Assembly: GCF_039532605.1 (NCBI RefSeq)
Contig: NZ_BAAARY010000005.1
Coordinates: 124,001-188,000, forward strand
Direction of reading: 5' to 3'
Source of the DNA: Pilimelia columellifera
Lineage (GTDB): Bacteria > Actinomycetota > Actinomycetes > Mycobacteriales > Micromonosporaceae
Length of the DNA: 64,000 bases
Notes under the pieces: model-generated
Database searches by the model: none
The model's input: the letters and a program-made list of their open reading frames with translations, nothing else
What the model was told of the DNA's origin: nothing
Part shown: positions 1 through 7,937 of the stretch, one piece after another
Layout: each line of letters starts with the position of its first letter
How positions within the stretch are numbered: the first letter of the stretch is position 1
Position numbers and translations under genes: made by a program

Positions 1-67
1 CAGGCGGGGTTCATCGGGGCGCCGTCGCGGGAGTCACGGTGGCGAGGTTAGCCGAGGCAGGCTGCCG

Positions 68-634
68 TCAGCTGGACGCGACGTCACAGACCCACCAGCC
101 GTTGTCGCGGACGACGGTCAGCCGCAGGCGCTGCTCGGAGGTCCGCTCGTCTGTGGTGGCGAGGGTCACTGTCACGTCTGCGGCGGTCCGGTCGTCGCCG
201 TCGCGGACGGGGGCCGGCGGCGTCCAGGTGATCGCCGGATCGGTGAGGCCGTCGAGCATGGCGTCGAGATCGTTGACGCGGGCCCGCACCGCGCCGGAGT
301 CCTGGGCGGCGGGGCAGGTCAGGTCGGCGGCCCGGGCGGTGTCCCGGGCGGTGTAGACGGTGGTGAGGAACTCGTTGACGGCGACTGCCGGGTCGCTGGC
401 GCCCATCCGGGTGTCCCGGCTGACCAGCCAGGCGGTGAGGCCGCCGCCGGCGCACAGCAGCACGATGGCGGCCAGCGCGGTGAGCAGGGCGAGGCGCCGC
501 GCCGGACGGCGGCGGGTCGGGGCGTCAGCGGACGGCGGCGTGGATGACGGCGTGGCAGGCGGCGTGGATGACGGCGGCGGCGGCGCGGCCGGCGGCGGCG
601 GGGCGGCGGGTTGCTGGTCTGGTTCGTCCGGCAT
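68..634 (-). CDS. Small membrane-anchored protein with proline-rich N-terminus (unknown function)
   Basis: A 188-residue protein of unknown function. I start it at the ATG at 634, because the open frame further upstream would translate through the promoter region of the divergent gene. Residues 1-40 are rich in Pro, Ser and Thr, followed by a basic stretch (RRRPARR), one membrane segment (about 45-67) and an extracytoplasmic domain of about 115 residues. That domain starts with AVNEFLTTVY, has a Cys in the LTCPAA segment and ends WWVCDVASS, so its two Cys could form a disulfide. The shape resembles NTF2-like membrane-anchored proteins. The gene at 39981-40532 has the same architecture and the same two Cys and looks like a paralogue. 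A weak -10 (GACACT) ends six bases before the ATG. Confidence 0.75.
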   Translation of the reverse strand: MPDEPDQQPAAPPPPAAPPPPSSTPPATPSSTPPSADAPTRRRPARRLALLTALAAIVLLCAGGGLTAWLVSRDTRMGASDPAVAVNEFLTTVYTARDTARAADLTCPAAQDSGAVRARVNDLDAMLDGLTDPAITWTPPAPVRDGDDRTAADVTVTLATTDERTSEQRLRLTVVRDNGWWVCDVASS

Positions 635-687
635 GTGCCCAGTGTCGCCTGGGTTCGGCCCTGGCGGGGCCGGTCCGGGCGCGCCGG

Positions 688-693
688 TATCGT
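688..693 (+). promoter_or_regulatory. -10 box for leaderless DUF4177 gene
   Basis: TATCGT lies seven bases upstream of the ATG at 701, the spacing expected if transcription starts at the A of the start codon. No clear -35 box is visible. Inferred from spacing only. Confidence 0.5.
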
Positions 694-700
694 GCCTGGC

Positions 701-865
701 ATGCAGAAATGGGAGTACGTGACGGTGCCCCTGCTGGTGCACGCCACCAAGCAGATCCTGGACACCTGGGGCGAGGACGGCTGGGAGTTGGTGGCCGTCG
801 TGCCGGGGCCGAACCCCGAGCAGCTCGTCGCCTACCTCAAGCGCCCGAAGGGCGGAGCCGCGTGA
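701..865 (+). CDS. DUF4177-like small protein
   Basis: A 54-residue protein beginning MQKWEYVTVPLLVH, with GEDGWELVAVVPG in the middle. The WEY opening and the GWEL motif are typical of the DUF4177 family, whose role is unknown. The start is the ATG at 701, supported by the leaderless-type -10. Its last codons overlap the GTG of ridA by four bases (GTGA), so the two are probably translationally coupled. M. tuberculosis has a similarly small conserved gene (Rv3678A) beside its RidA gene, which supports this as a real gene rather than a chance frame. Confidence 0.8.
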   Translation: MQKWEYVTVPLLVHATKQILDTWGEDGWELVAVVPGPNPEQLVAYLKRPKGGAA

Positions 866-1323
866 GCGTCGACGTGCGGGCCAAACTCGCCGAGATGGGC
901 CTGACGCTTCCTGAGGTCACCCCGCCGCTGGCCGCGTACGTGCCGGCGACGCGCTTGGGCGACCACGTCTACGTGTCCGGCCAGCTGCCGATGGTCGACG
1001 GGAAGCTGTTGGCCACCGGCAAGGTCGGCGCCGAGGTCTCGCCAGGCGAGGCGACGGAGTTGGCGCAGCGGTGCGCGCTGAACGCGCTGGCCGCGGTCGA
1101 TTCGGTGGTCGGGCTGGACAAGCTGGTCCGGATCGTCAAGGTGACCGGCTTCGTCGCATCGGCTGAGGGCTTCACCGGGCAGCCCGGCGTCGTCAACGGG
1201 GCGTCGGAGTTCTTTGGGCGGGTGCTGGGCGACGCGGGGGTCCATGCCCGCAGCGCCGTCGGCGTCGCCGAGCTGCCGCTCGGCGCCCCGGTCGAGATCG
1301 AGATCATCGCCGAGGTGCGCTGA
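862..1323 (+). CDS. RidA family protein (enamine/imine deaminase)
   Basis: A 153-residue member of the RidA/YjgF family. Members hydrolyse reactive enamine/imine intermediates released by PLP enzymes such as threonine dehydratase, in the cytoplasm. The N-terminal part (LAEMGLTLPEVTPP) and the middle (GDHVYVSGQLP, then AAVDSVVGLDKLVRIVKVTG) match the longer actinobacterial branch of the family rather than the 130-residue canonical RidA. The C-terminus contains ARSAVGVAELPLGAPVEIE, where family members place the substrate-binding Arg and the conserved Glu. The GTG start overlaps the upstream stop. The gene order with the MBL gene and crp matches M. tuberculosis Rv3678c-Rv3676. I call the family, not a specific substrate. 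Confidence 0.9.
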   Translation: MSVDVRAKLAEMGLTLPEVTPPLAAYVPATRLGDHVYVSGQLPMVDGKLLATGKVGAEVSPGEATELAQRCALNALAAVDSVVGLDKLVRIVKVTGFVASAEGFTGQPGVVNGASEFFGRVLGDAGVHARSAVGVAELPLGAPVEIEIIAEVR

Positions 1324-1413
1324 CGCCCCGCCGATCGCTCGTCCGATCGCCCCGCCCCGCCCCGCCGTCTGTCCGTTCTGGCTGTTGAGCATGAGCGATA
1401 CCGCCTAAATCGG

Positions 1414-1427
1414 ACGGGTTTTCCCGT
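1414..1427 (+). terminator. Weak hairpin downstream of ridA
   Basis: ACGGG-TTTT-CCCGT forms a five-base-pair stem in the 166-base gap after ridA. It is short and has no T-run beyond the loop, so a terminator role is only possible. Confidence 0.25.
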
Positions 1428-1476
1428 AGGAGTCATGATCATCACGGGGTGGCGGGGTGGGACGCGGGGACGGGCC

Positions 1477-1482
1477 TAGTAT
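1477..1482 (+). promoter_or_regulatory. -10 box for leaderless MBL gene
   Basis: TAGTAT ends seven bases before the ATG at 1490. This supports that start over the in-frame GTG at 1457. No -35 consensus is visible. Confidence 0.5.
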
Positions 1483-1489
1483 CGCTGTC

Positions 1490-2251
1490 ATGGTGGGGGG
1501 TCCGGCACGCGTCACGGTGTCCGCAGCAACAGCGACCGAGCGGCTTCCGGGCTGGGTGACGCTGGTTCGCGCCCCCAATCCAGGCCCGATGACCCTCGAC
1601 GGCACCAACACCTGGGTGTTGAGGCCCTCGCCCGACGCGCCGGCGGTCGTCATCGACCCCGGGCCGCTCGACCACGGCCACCTCGACGCCGTCCTCGCCC
1701 TCGGGCCGGTCGGCCAGGTGCTGGTCACCCACCGACACCACGACCACATCGAGGGCCTCGACACGTTCTGCGACCGCGCCGGCGCCGAGTTGGTCGACAG
1801 CGACCAGCTGACCGTCAACCGTCTCACCATCACCCGGCTCGCCACCCCTGGCCACACCGCCGACTCGGTCTGTCTCGTCGCCGAGGTCGCCGGAGAGCGG
1901 GTCGTCGCCACCGGCGACACCATCCTCGGGCGCGGCACCACCGTCGTGGCGTGGCCCGACGGCAGCCTCGCCGACTACCTCGACAGCCTCGCCACGCTTG
2001 CCGCCTACGCGGGCGTGCCCGCGCTGACCGGACACGGGCCCGCGCTCGCCGACACCGCCGCCGCAGCGGCGTTCTACCGCGACCATCGGCTCGCCCGGCT
2101 CGAACAGGTGCGGGCGGCGGTACGGGCCGGCGCCGTCACCGCGGCCGACATCGTCGACCGCGTCTACGCCGGCCTCGACCCCGCGCTCCGGGAAGCGGCT
2201 GAATGGTCCGCCCGGGCCCAGCTTGAACATGTGCGAGGGGAGCGGACGTGA
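1490..2251 (+). CDS. MBL-fold metallohydrolase (LACTB2/Rv3677c-like)
   Basis: A 253-residue metallo-beta-lactamase-fold hydrolase. The metal motif HxHxDH is present as H81-x-H83-x-D85-H86 (THRHHDHIEG). Further ligands are His in ATPGHTADSV, Asp in VATGDTILG and His in LTGHGP. After the MBL core, residues about 200-253 form the helical C-terminal part seen in LACTB2-type proteins, which act on RNA. The natural substrate cannot be read from sequence. In M. tuberculosis the equivalent (Rv3677c) also lies between RidA and crp. The stop overlaps the GTG of the cyclase gene by four bases, so the two are probably co-expressed, an association not in the M. tuberculosis locus. Confidence 0.88.
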   Translation: MVGGPARVTVSAATATERLPGWVTLVRAPNPGPMTLDGTNTWVLRPSPDAPAVVIDPGPLDHGHLDAVLALGPVGQVLVTHRHHDHIEGLDTFCDRAGAELVDSDQLTVNRLTITRLATPGHTADSVCLVAEVAGERVVATGDTILGRGTTVVAWPDGSLADYLDSLATLAAYAGVPALTGHGPALADTAAAAAFYRDHRLARLEQVRAAVRAGAVTAADIVDRVYAGLDPALREAAEWSARAQLEHVRGERT

Positions 2252-5200
2252 CCTGCCCACGCTGCGGCACCGTCGCCGTCCCCGGCGCCCGCTACTGCCA
2301 CCACTGCGGGCTCGCTCTGGCCCTCGCCGCCACCCTCCCGATCGCCGAGCGGCGGGTCGTCACGGTGCTGTTCGGGGACCTGTCCGACTTCACCTCCTGG
2401 TCCGAGGACGTCGACCCGGAGCGGGTCGGCGCCGTCACCGACCGGGTGCTTGCCTCGCTCGCCGGCGCGGTCAAGACCTACGGCGGCCACGTCGACAAGC
2501 TCACCGGCGACGGCATCATGGCCGTCTTCGGCGCGCCGGTGGCCCACGAGGACGACGCCGAGCGGGCGATCCGGGCCGCGCTGTCCATGCAGCGCTCGGT
2601 GCGTCGGGTGCTCGACGACGAACGCGGCGGGGGCGCCCCGCTGGGGCTGCGCGTCGGCCTCAACACCGGCGAGGTGGTCGCCGGGGTCCAGGCCGCCATC
2701 GAGTACACCGTCATTGGCGACACCGTGAACACCGCCGCCCGGCTCGCGGACGCGGCCGCCGTCGGCGCCGTCTACGCCGGGGCGGCCACGGCGACGGCCA
2801 CCCGGCATCTGGCGTCCTGGCGACAGCTACGGGCGCTGCGACTCAAGGGCAAACGGGTCCCGGTCGAGACGTTCGAGCTGCTCGGCCTGCACGACGCCCC
2901 CGGCACCCGGCCCGGCCTCGGCGACGAGGCGCCGTTCGTCGGACGGGAGTCGGACCTGGGCCGGTTCGTCGGCCGGCTCGCCGAGGTCGTCGACCGGCGT
3001 GAGCCGTACGTCATGCTTCTGACCGCCGAGGCTGGCACCGGCAAGAGCCGCTTCGCCGCCGAGGCCCAGCGGGCCGCCGCCGACTACGAGCCCGGCCCCG
3101 GCCCGTACGCCGGTCGGCCGGCCCGGGTCTTGGCGGCGCGCTGCGCCGCGTTCGGCGAGCGCCGCCTGCTGGCGCCGCTGGCGGATCTGGTCCGGTCGGC
3201 GATCGGTCTACCCGCCGACACCACCGAGGCCCGGCCGGCCGTCGAGGACCGCTTCCACCGGTTGGCCGCGCGGCTGGGCCGTGGCGGCGAGCGCGCCCTG
3301 CCCACGGACCTGCTGCTGGGCCTGCTGGGTTTCGGCGAGGTGACGCCCCGGCCGCCAGCCGACGAGGACCGGCCCGGGGCCGCCGCACCGGACGCCACCG
3401 ACGCCGTGTCGCACGCGGTCGCCGAGCTGCTCAGCGCATTGACCGAGGAAGGCCCGCTGCTGGTCGTCATCGACGATCTTCACGATGCCACCCCCGACGC
3501 CCTGGCGGCGATCGGCGACACCCTGTCACGGTTGTCCGGGCCGGTGTTGACACTGCTGCTCGGCCGACCGGAGCTGGTCCGCACCGCTGGGGCGTTGACC
3601 GGCATCGCCGACGCGGAGGTGCGTTCGTTGCCTCCGCTGCGGGGCGCCGACGCGGCCCGCCTGCTCTCGGCCTACCTGGGTGGCGGGCGGCTGCCCCAGG
3701 GGGACACCGACGCGCTGCTGGCCACGGCGCAGGGCAACCCGTTCTACCTGGCCGAGCTGGTGACTCTGCTCATCGAGCGGGGGGCGCTGACCGAGGCCGC
3801 CAGCCAGGCCGACGCCGGCCCGGTGTGGCGCCTGGCGGCCGGCTCGCTCGGCAGCCGGCTGCTCTCGCGAGACCTGGCCGCGGTGCTCGCCGCCCGGATC
3901 GACTCGCTGCCCGGCGATGCCCGGTCGGTGCTGCGGGACGCCGCGGTCGTGGGCGACACTGTGCCCGGGGCGGTGCTCGAGGCGCTGCGGGAGCGGCGCG
4001 GCGGGCGGCTCGGGGCGGCGGCGGCGGAGCTGGAGCGGGCCCTTGACGATCTGCTCCAGCGCCGGATGCTGCACCGGGTCCGCGGCGGTTACGCCTTCCT
4101 GACGCCGCTCATGCGCCAAGCCGCATATGTGGGCATCGGCAAGGCCGACCTGGCCCAACGGCATGCGTTCCTGGGCCGCTGGGCGGCCACCTGCGATGCC
4201 GAGGCGGCGGCGAGCTTCGCCGACCTCAGCGCGCCGGCGCTGCCCGAGCCAGACGAGGAGCTGGGCCGGGACCTGTTCGTGGCGTACCACGTGGAGCGGG
4301 CGGCGGCGCTTGCCGACGAGGTGGGTCTACGGGCTGACGCGGTGGCCAGGCAGGTGCGTCCGTTGGGGGTGGCGGCGCTGGGGCGCTGCGCCAGGCGTGC
4401 GGTCGCCGCCGGGGAGCCGGGGCCGGCTCTGGGGTATGCCGAGCGGGCGATGGCGCTGGCCGGTGAGGCATTGTCGGCCGCTGACCAGCTGGTGTACGCC
4501 CGGGCGTTGTTGCAGGTCGGACGAGTCGGCGAGGCGTCGACGCTGGTCGAGAAGCTGACCGCCGACGAGATCGACGATGCGGACCGGGCGCAGGCGCTGC
4601 TGCTGGCCGGGCGGGCCGCCCGGGTGACCGGCGACATCGGCCGTGCCGAGCGGCAGTGGGCCCAGGCGTTGGCTGTCGCCACCGCGGCCGATCTGCCGGC
4701 GCCGCGCACGGAGGCGATGCGCCGGCTGGGCATGTTGGACTATCTGTCCGGCCGGCTGACCGAGGCCGCGGCCAGGTTCACCGAGGCGTACGAGATCGCC
4801 GAAGCCGCGGGGGATCGGCGTTCGCAGGCCTGGTCGTTGCAGAACCTGGCCTGGGTGACCACGGCCCGGGCGGACTTCGCCGGCGCCGAGACCGCGTTGG
4901 CGCGGGCGTCCACCCTGTACAGCGAGCTGGGCGACCCGGTCGGTCAGGTCTGGCTGCGCGGGACGACGGCGTTCACCCGGCTGCTGGCCGGTCGGCTGCT
5001 GGAGGCCCGCCGGCTCAGCCAGGCGTTTCTGCCGGCGGGGGAGCGGGTCGGCGACGGTTGGGCGGTGGGCACGCTGCGCGCGGTGAACGCGTTCGCGGCC
5101 GCCGAGCTGGGCGAGTTGGGCGAGGCTGACCGGGAGGCCAGGCGCGCCTACCGGGACTTCGCGGCGGTCGGCGACGACTGGGGCCGTGGCTTCGCGCTCG

Positions 5201-5835
5201 TGGTGCGGGGGGCGGTGGCCAGGGACCTGGCCGAGCCGGAGCATGCGCGGGATCTGCTGGCCGAGGCGTTGCGGTACTGCGAGCGGGTGGGCCATCCGCT
5301 GTTGTTGGGTCTGGTCCGCACGGTCCGTGGCCTGGTGGCGCTGGAGGGCGGGGATCTGCCGGGGGCTGAGGGGGAGGCGCGGGCGGCGCTGGCGGTGGCG
5401 GGTCGCGATGACGCCCTGCCGGCGGCGGTTGTCGGACCGCGCGCGTTGTTGGCGGCGGCCCGGTTGGCGGGCGGCGACGCGGCGGGCGCGTCGCGGCTGT
5501 TGGCGCCGGTCGCGCAGGCGTCGGGCGCGCCGTCGTTGTTGTACGCGCGGCGGCAGGCCGTCGCTCTGTACGCGCGCGCCCTGTTGGCCGCGGGTCGGGT
5601 CGACGAGGCGTTGTCGTGGGCGCGTCAGGCGGTGCTGCTGCCTGGCGAGGACGTCCGCAGCGGCGTGGTGGCGACCCGGACGCTGGCGGAGGTGTTGGCC
5701 GTCGCCGGGGATCTGGCGGCCGCCCGGGGCGTCGCGAAGGAGGCGGTGCGGTTGGCGTACGCGACGGAGCAGACGAGCGAACGGGCGGCGACGGACGCGG
5801 TGGCGGCCCAGCTGGCGGTCGGCGACGCCGATTGA
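2248..5835 (+). CDS. Class III adenylate cyclase / AAA ATPase / TPR signalling protein
   Basis: An 1195-residue multidomain protein. Residues 3-20 form a zinc ribbon (C3, C6, C17, C20). Residues about 36-170 are a class III cyclase domain with all key residues visible: metal Asp44 and Asp88, the adenine-selecting Lys84/Asp158 pair, and transition-state Asn161 and Arg165. ATP to cAMP is therefore the likely reaction. Residues about 227-500 are an AAA/STAND ATPase with Walker A AEAGTGKS (about 259-266) and Walker B LLVVIDDLHD. The rest, from about 560, is Ala/Leu-rich helical repeat of TPR type. No LuxR-type HTH follows. The GTG start overlaps the MBL stop. Homologues exist widely in actinobacteria, but their signals are mostly unknown. 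crp lies two genes away. Confidence 0.9.
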   Translation: MTCPRCGTVAVPGARYCHHCGLALALAATLPIAERRVVTVLFGDLSDFTSWSEDVDPERVGAVTDRVLASLAGAVKTYGGHVDKLTGDGIMAVFGAPVAHEDDAERAIRAALSMQRSVRRVLDDERGGGAPLGLRVGLNTGEVVAGVQAAIEYTVIGDTVNTAARLADAAAVGAVYAGAATATATRHLASWRQLRALRLKGKRVPVETFELLGLHDAPGTRPGLGDEAPFVGRESDLGRFVGRLAEVVDRREPYVMLLTAEAGTGKSRFAAEAQRAAADYEPGPGPYAGRPARVLAARCAAFGERRLLAPLADLVRSAIGLPADTTEARPAVEDRFHRLAARLGRGGERALPTDLLLGLLGFGEVTPRPPADEDRPGAAAPDATDAVSHAVAELLSALTEEGPLLVVIDDLHDATPDALAAIGDTLSRLSGPVLTLLLGRPELVRTAGALTGIADAEVRSLPPLRGADAARLLSAYLGGGRLPQGDTDALLATAQGNPFYLAELVTLLIERGALTEAASQADAGPVWRLAAGSLGSRLLSRDLAAVLAARIDSLPGDARSVLRDAAVVGDTVPGAVLEALRERRGGRLGAAAAELERALDDLLQRRMLHRVRGGYAFLTPLMRQAAYVGIGKADLAQRHAFLGRWAATCDAEAAASFADLSAPALPEPDEELGRDLFVAYHVERAAALADEVGLRADAVARQVRPLGVAALGRCARRAVAAGEPGPALGYAERAMALAGEALSAADQLVYARALLQVGRVGEASTLVEKLTADEIDDADRAQALLLAGRAARVTGDIGRAERQWAQALAVATAADLPAPRTEAMRRLGMLDYLSGRLTEAAARFTEAYEIAEAAGDRRSQAWSLQNLAWVTTARADFAGAETALARASTLYSELGDPVGQVWLRGTTAFTRLLAGRLLEARRLSQAFLPAGERVGDGWAVGTLRAVNAFAAAELGELGEADREARRAYRDFAAVGDDWGRGFALVVRGAVARDLAEPEHARDLLAEALRYCERVGHPLLLGLVRTVRGLVALEGGDLPGAEGEARAALAVAGRDDALPAAVVGPRALLAAARLAGGDAAGASRLLAPVAQASGAPSLLYARRQAVALYARALLAAGRVDEALSWARQAVLLPGEDVRSGVVATRTLAEVLAVAGDLAAARGVAKEAVRLAYATEQTSERAATDAVAAQLAVGDAD

Positions 5836-5888
5836 GCGACGCCCTGCCCGGGTGGCGGAGATTACGGGTGATTTGTGCCGCTCGTTCG

Positions 5889-5902
5889 GTCGGCTAGCCG
5901 AC
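5889..5902 (+). promoter_or_regulatory. Perfect 14-bp palindrome upstream of kinase gene
   Basis: GTCGGCTAGCCGAC reads identically on both strands and ends 22 bases before the -10 box of the kinase gene, so it overlaps the expected -35 position. An operator is likelier than a terminator, because there is no loop and no T-run. The binding protein is unknown. Confidence 0.45.
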
Positions 5903-5924
5903 ATCGGGATGGCGGCACGTGGCG

Positions 5925-5930
5925 TACCTT
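5925..5930 (+). promoter_or_regulatory. -10 box for leaderless kinase gene
   Basis: TACCTT ends six bases before the GTG at 5937. It supports that GTG over the in-frame GTG at 5919. Confidence 0.5.
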
Positions 5931-5936
5931 CTCTGT

Positions 5937-6908
5937 GTGACCGACCGACCGCGTAGCTTCCGCTCCCCGATCGTGCCTGGATTGTCAGATTTTTCGTTGT
6001 TGGCGCGTGGCGGTCACGCAACCATCTACCGGGCCGTGCAGGACTCGGTGGGCCGCGAGGTCGCCGTCAAGGTGGAGAACCACCGCCTGGAGAACGACCG
6101 TGACCAGCGCCGGTTCCTGCGCGAGGCCCGCGCCTCCGGCCGGCTCTCCTCGCACCCGCACGTGGTGGACCTCTTCGATGTCGGCGTCACCGAGGACGGT
6201 CACCCCTACCTGATCATGGAGCTGTGCGACGGCTCGTACGGCGACCGGATGACCAGCGCCCCGCTTTCCGCCGTCGAGGCCCGCGACCTGGGCGTCCGGA
6301 TCGCCGACGCGCTCGTCTACGCGCACGAGTTCGGCGTGCTGCACCGGGATATCAAGCCCGCGAACATCCTCTACTCACACTTCAACTCCGCGGTCCTGGC
6401 CGACTTCGGCCTCGCCATTCTCGCCGAGCATCGTGACACGTCGGTCACCCTTGAGGTCATGACGCCGGCGTACGCATCGCCGGAGATGTTCCGACACAGC
6501 CACCCGTCGCCGCCGGTCGACATCTACGCCCTGTCGGCGACGCTGTACGCGGTGATGCGCGGGCGTCCGCCCCGTTGGCGTGAGGACGTCAATCCGGGTC
6601 TGCTGACCTTGATGGAGCTGTTCGCCGAGCCGATCCCCGATCTGCCCGGGGTCCCGACGGCGCTGATCGAGGTGCTGCGCGCGGGCATGGCCAACGACGC
6701 CGCGAGCCGTCCGACCGCCGCCCAGATGCGCGAGATGCTGTCGTCGGTGAGCCTGGTCGGCGGCCCGACGGAGCGGGCGGCCGAGTCGCGTCCGGGCTAT
6801 GGCGTGGCGTCGGTCAAGGCACGCGGCACGGCGCCGGCGCCTCGGCAGTCCGATCCAGGCGCAGGGGGCACGCTACGTCGGTTGTTCAACTGGCCGCGCC
6901 GTGGCTGA
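5937..6908 (+). CDS. Serine/threonine protein kinase (Hanks type), cytosolic
   Basis: A 323-residue kinase with the catalytic set intact: Gly-rich loop around residues 23-30 (ARGGHATIYRA, a short version), Lys45 in AVKVE, Glu63 in LREAR, H136-R137-D138 in HRDIKPAN, Asp156 in DFG, and an APE-like segment (YASPE). The kinase domain ends near residue 265. The remaining tail is Pro/Ala/Gly-rich with no membrane segment and no PASTA repeats, unlike PknB-type receptor kinases, so it probably acts in the cytosol. It lies directly after the cyclase/ATPase gene but has its own leaderless-type promoter and a palindrome. The substrate is unknown; the neighbouring cyclase and Crp are candidates by position only. 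Confidence 0.9.
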   Translation: MTDRPRSFRSPIVPGLSDFSLLARGGHATIYRAVQDSVGREVAVKVENHRLENDRDQRRFLREARASGRLSSHPHVVDLFDVGVTEDGHPYLIMELCDGSYGDRMTSAPLSAVEARDLGVRIADALVYAHEFGVLHRDIKPANILYSHFNSAVLADFGLAILAEHRDTSVTLEVMTPAYASPEMFRHSHPSPPVDIYALSATLYAVMRGRPPRWREDVNPGLLTLMELFAEPIPDLPGVPTALIEVLRAGMANDAASRPTAAQMREMLSSVSLVGGPTERAAESRPGYGVASVKARGTAPAPRQSDPGAGGTLRRLFNWPRRG

Positions 6909-6973
6909 CCGGCAGTCGCCGCGCCCCGCTGACCGACGATCTGGAAACCGGCGGGCCCGCTGAGGCGGAGAAC

Positions 6974-7651
6974 TCAGACGCGGGCGCGCCGCGCCAGCCG
7001 CTCCGGGTCCAGGATGATGACGCTCTTGCCGTCCAGACGCAGCCAGCCGCGGGAGGCGAAATCAGCCAGGGCCTTGTTCACCGTCTCCCGGGACGCGCCG
7101 ACGAGCTGGGCCAGCTCCTCCTGGGTGAGGTCGTGGGTGACCCGCAGGACGCCGCCGTCACGGGTCCCGAAGCGGCTCGCCATCTGGAGCAGGTTCTTGG
7201 CCACCCGGCCGGGAACGTCGGTGAAGATCAGGTCGGCCAGCGCGTCGTTGGTCCGGCGCAGCCTGCGCGCCAACACCCGCAGCAGCTGCTCGGCGATCTC
7301 CGGCCGGTCCGCCAGCCACGGTCGCAGCGACTGCTTCCGCAGCCGGGCCAGGCGGGTGTCGGTGACCGCGGTGGCGGTGGCGGTGCGTGGGCCGGGGTCG
7401 AACAGCGACAACTCACCGAGCATGTCGGACGGGCCCATCACCGAGATGAGATTCTGCCGTCCGTCGGCTGCCCGGCGACCGAGCTTGATCTTGCCGGCGA
7501 TGACGATGTAGAGGCTGTCGCCCTGCTCGCCCTCGTTGAAGACGACATCGCCCTTGCGGACGTCGACGGTCTCCATCTCCTTGGCGAGCGCGGCGGCGGC
7601 GTCGGCGTCAACGCCCTGGAAGATCCCGCTACGGGCCAGTACCTCGTCCAT
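6974..7651 (-). CDS. crp: Crp/GlxR-type cAMP-responsive transcription regulator
   Basis: A 225-residue CRP-family regulator. Residues about 10-120 form the cyclic-nucleotide-binding beta-roll, with the phosphate-binding-cassette pattern GELSLFDPGPRTATATA (Gly-Glu-Leu then Arg-Thr-Ala). A long dimerisation helix follows (about 120-145). The winged HTH contains TQEELAQLVGASRETVNKAL (about 172-191). Length, sequence and position beside MBL/RidA genes on one side and nth on the other match M. tuberculosis Crp (Rv3676) and corynebacterial GlxR. It is a global regulator in those organisms. It is convergent with the kinase gene (65-base gap) and divergent from the capA-like gene. Confidence 0.95.
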   Translation of the reverse strand: MDEVLARSGIFQGVDADAAAALAKEMETVDVRKGDVVFNEGEQGDSLYIVIAGKIKLGRRAADGRQNLISVMGPSDMLGELSLFDPGPRTATATAVTDTRLARLRKQSLRPWLADRPEIAEQLLRVLARRLRRTNDALADLIFTDVPGRVAKNLLQMASRFGTRDGGVLRVTHDLTQEELAQLVGASRETVNKALADFASRGWLRLDGKSVIILDPERLARRARV

Positions 7652-7937
7652 CGGTGAACCTTTCTCCCGACCCGCCGTCTACCCGACCCCGCTGGCGGCT
7701 CTCACGACTGTCGCCGGCCGTGCGGCTGCTGCTGGCGCGTGCACAGTCTAGGCGTACGACGGCCCTGTTGGGGCAGGACCCCCGAGTGAGATTCGCATGC
7801 CGCGACCCAGGTGGCGGCCGGGTGACGAGGCGGCTCCGCTGCGCTCGCCGCGTCCGTCCGGGAGCAGGGGCGTGGCGAGCGGCGGGCTCCTTTGGGGACT
7901 GTCGGGGGCGGTCCGGGGGCGGTATGGTTCCGTGACT
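7652..7937. other. Intergenic region between crp and capA-like gene
   Basis: This 286-base divergent gap must hold the crp promoter. A candidate -10 on the minus strand is TAGACT (7748-7753), about 95 bases upstream of the crp ATG, but no convincing -35 partner is seen. I looked for the CRP site TGTGA-N6-TCACA and found none. TATGGT (7923-7928) is a possible -10 for the capA-like gene. Confidence 0.3.

Noticed and set aside
1..67. End of another gene at the left edge
   Set aside because: The short remaining sequence shows no motif or stop that can be tied to a gene.
4327..6021. A 564-codon minus-strand frame overlapping the cyclase/TPR and kinase genes
   Set aside because: Arg/Gln-rich shadow without recognisable domains; the plus-strand genes have clear motifs.
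7652..7937. Crp autoregulatory site
   Set aside because: No TGTGA-N6-TCACA-like pair was found in the crp upstream gap.
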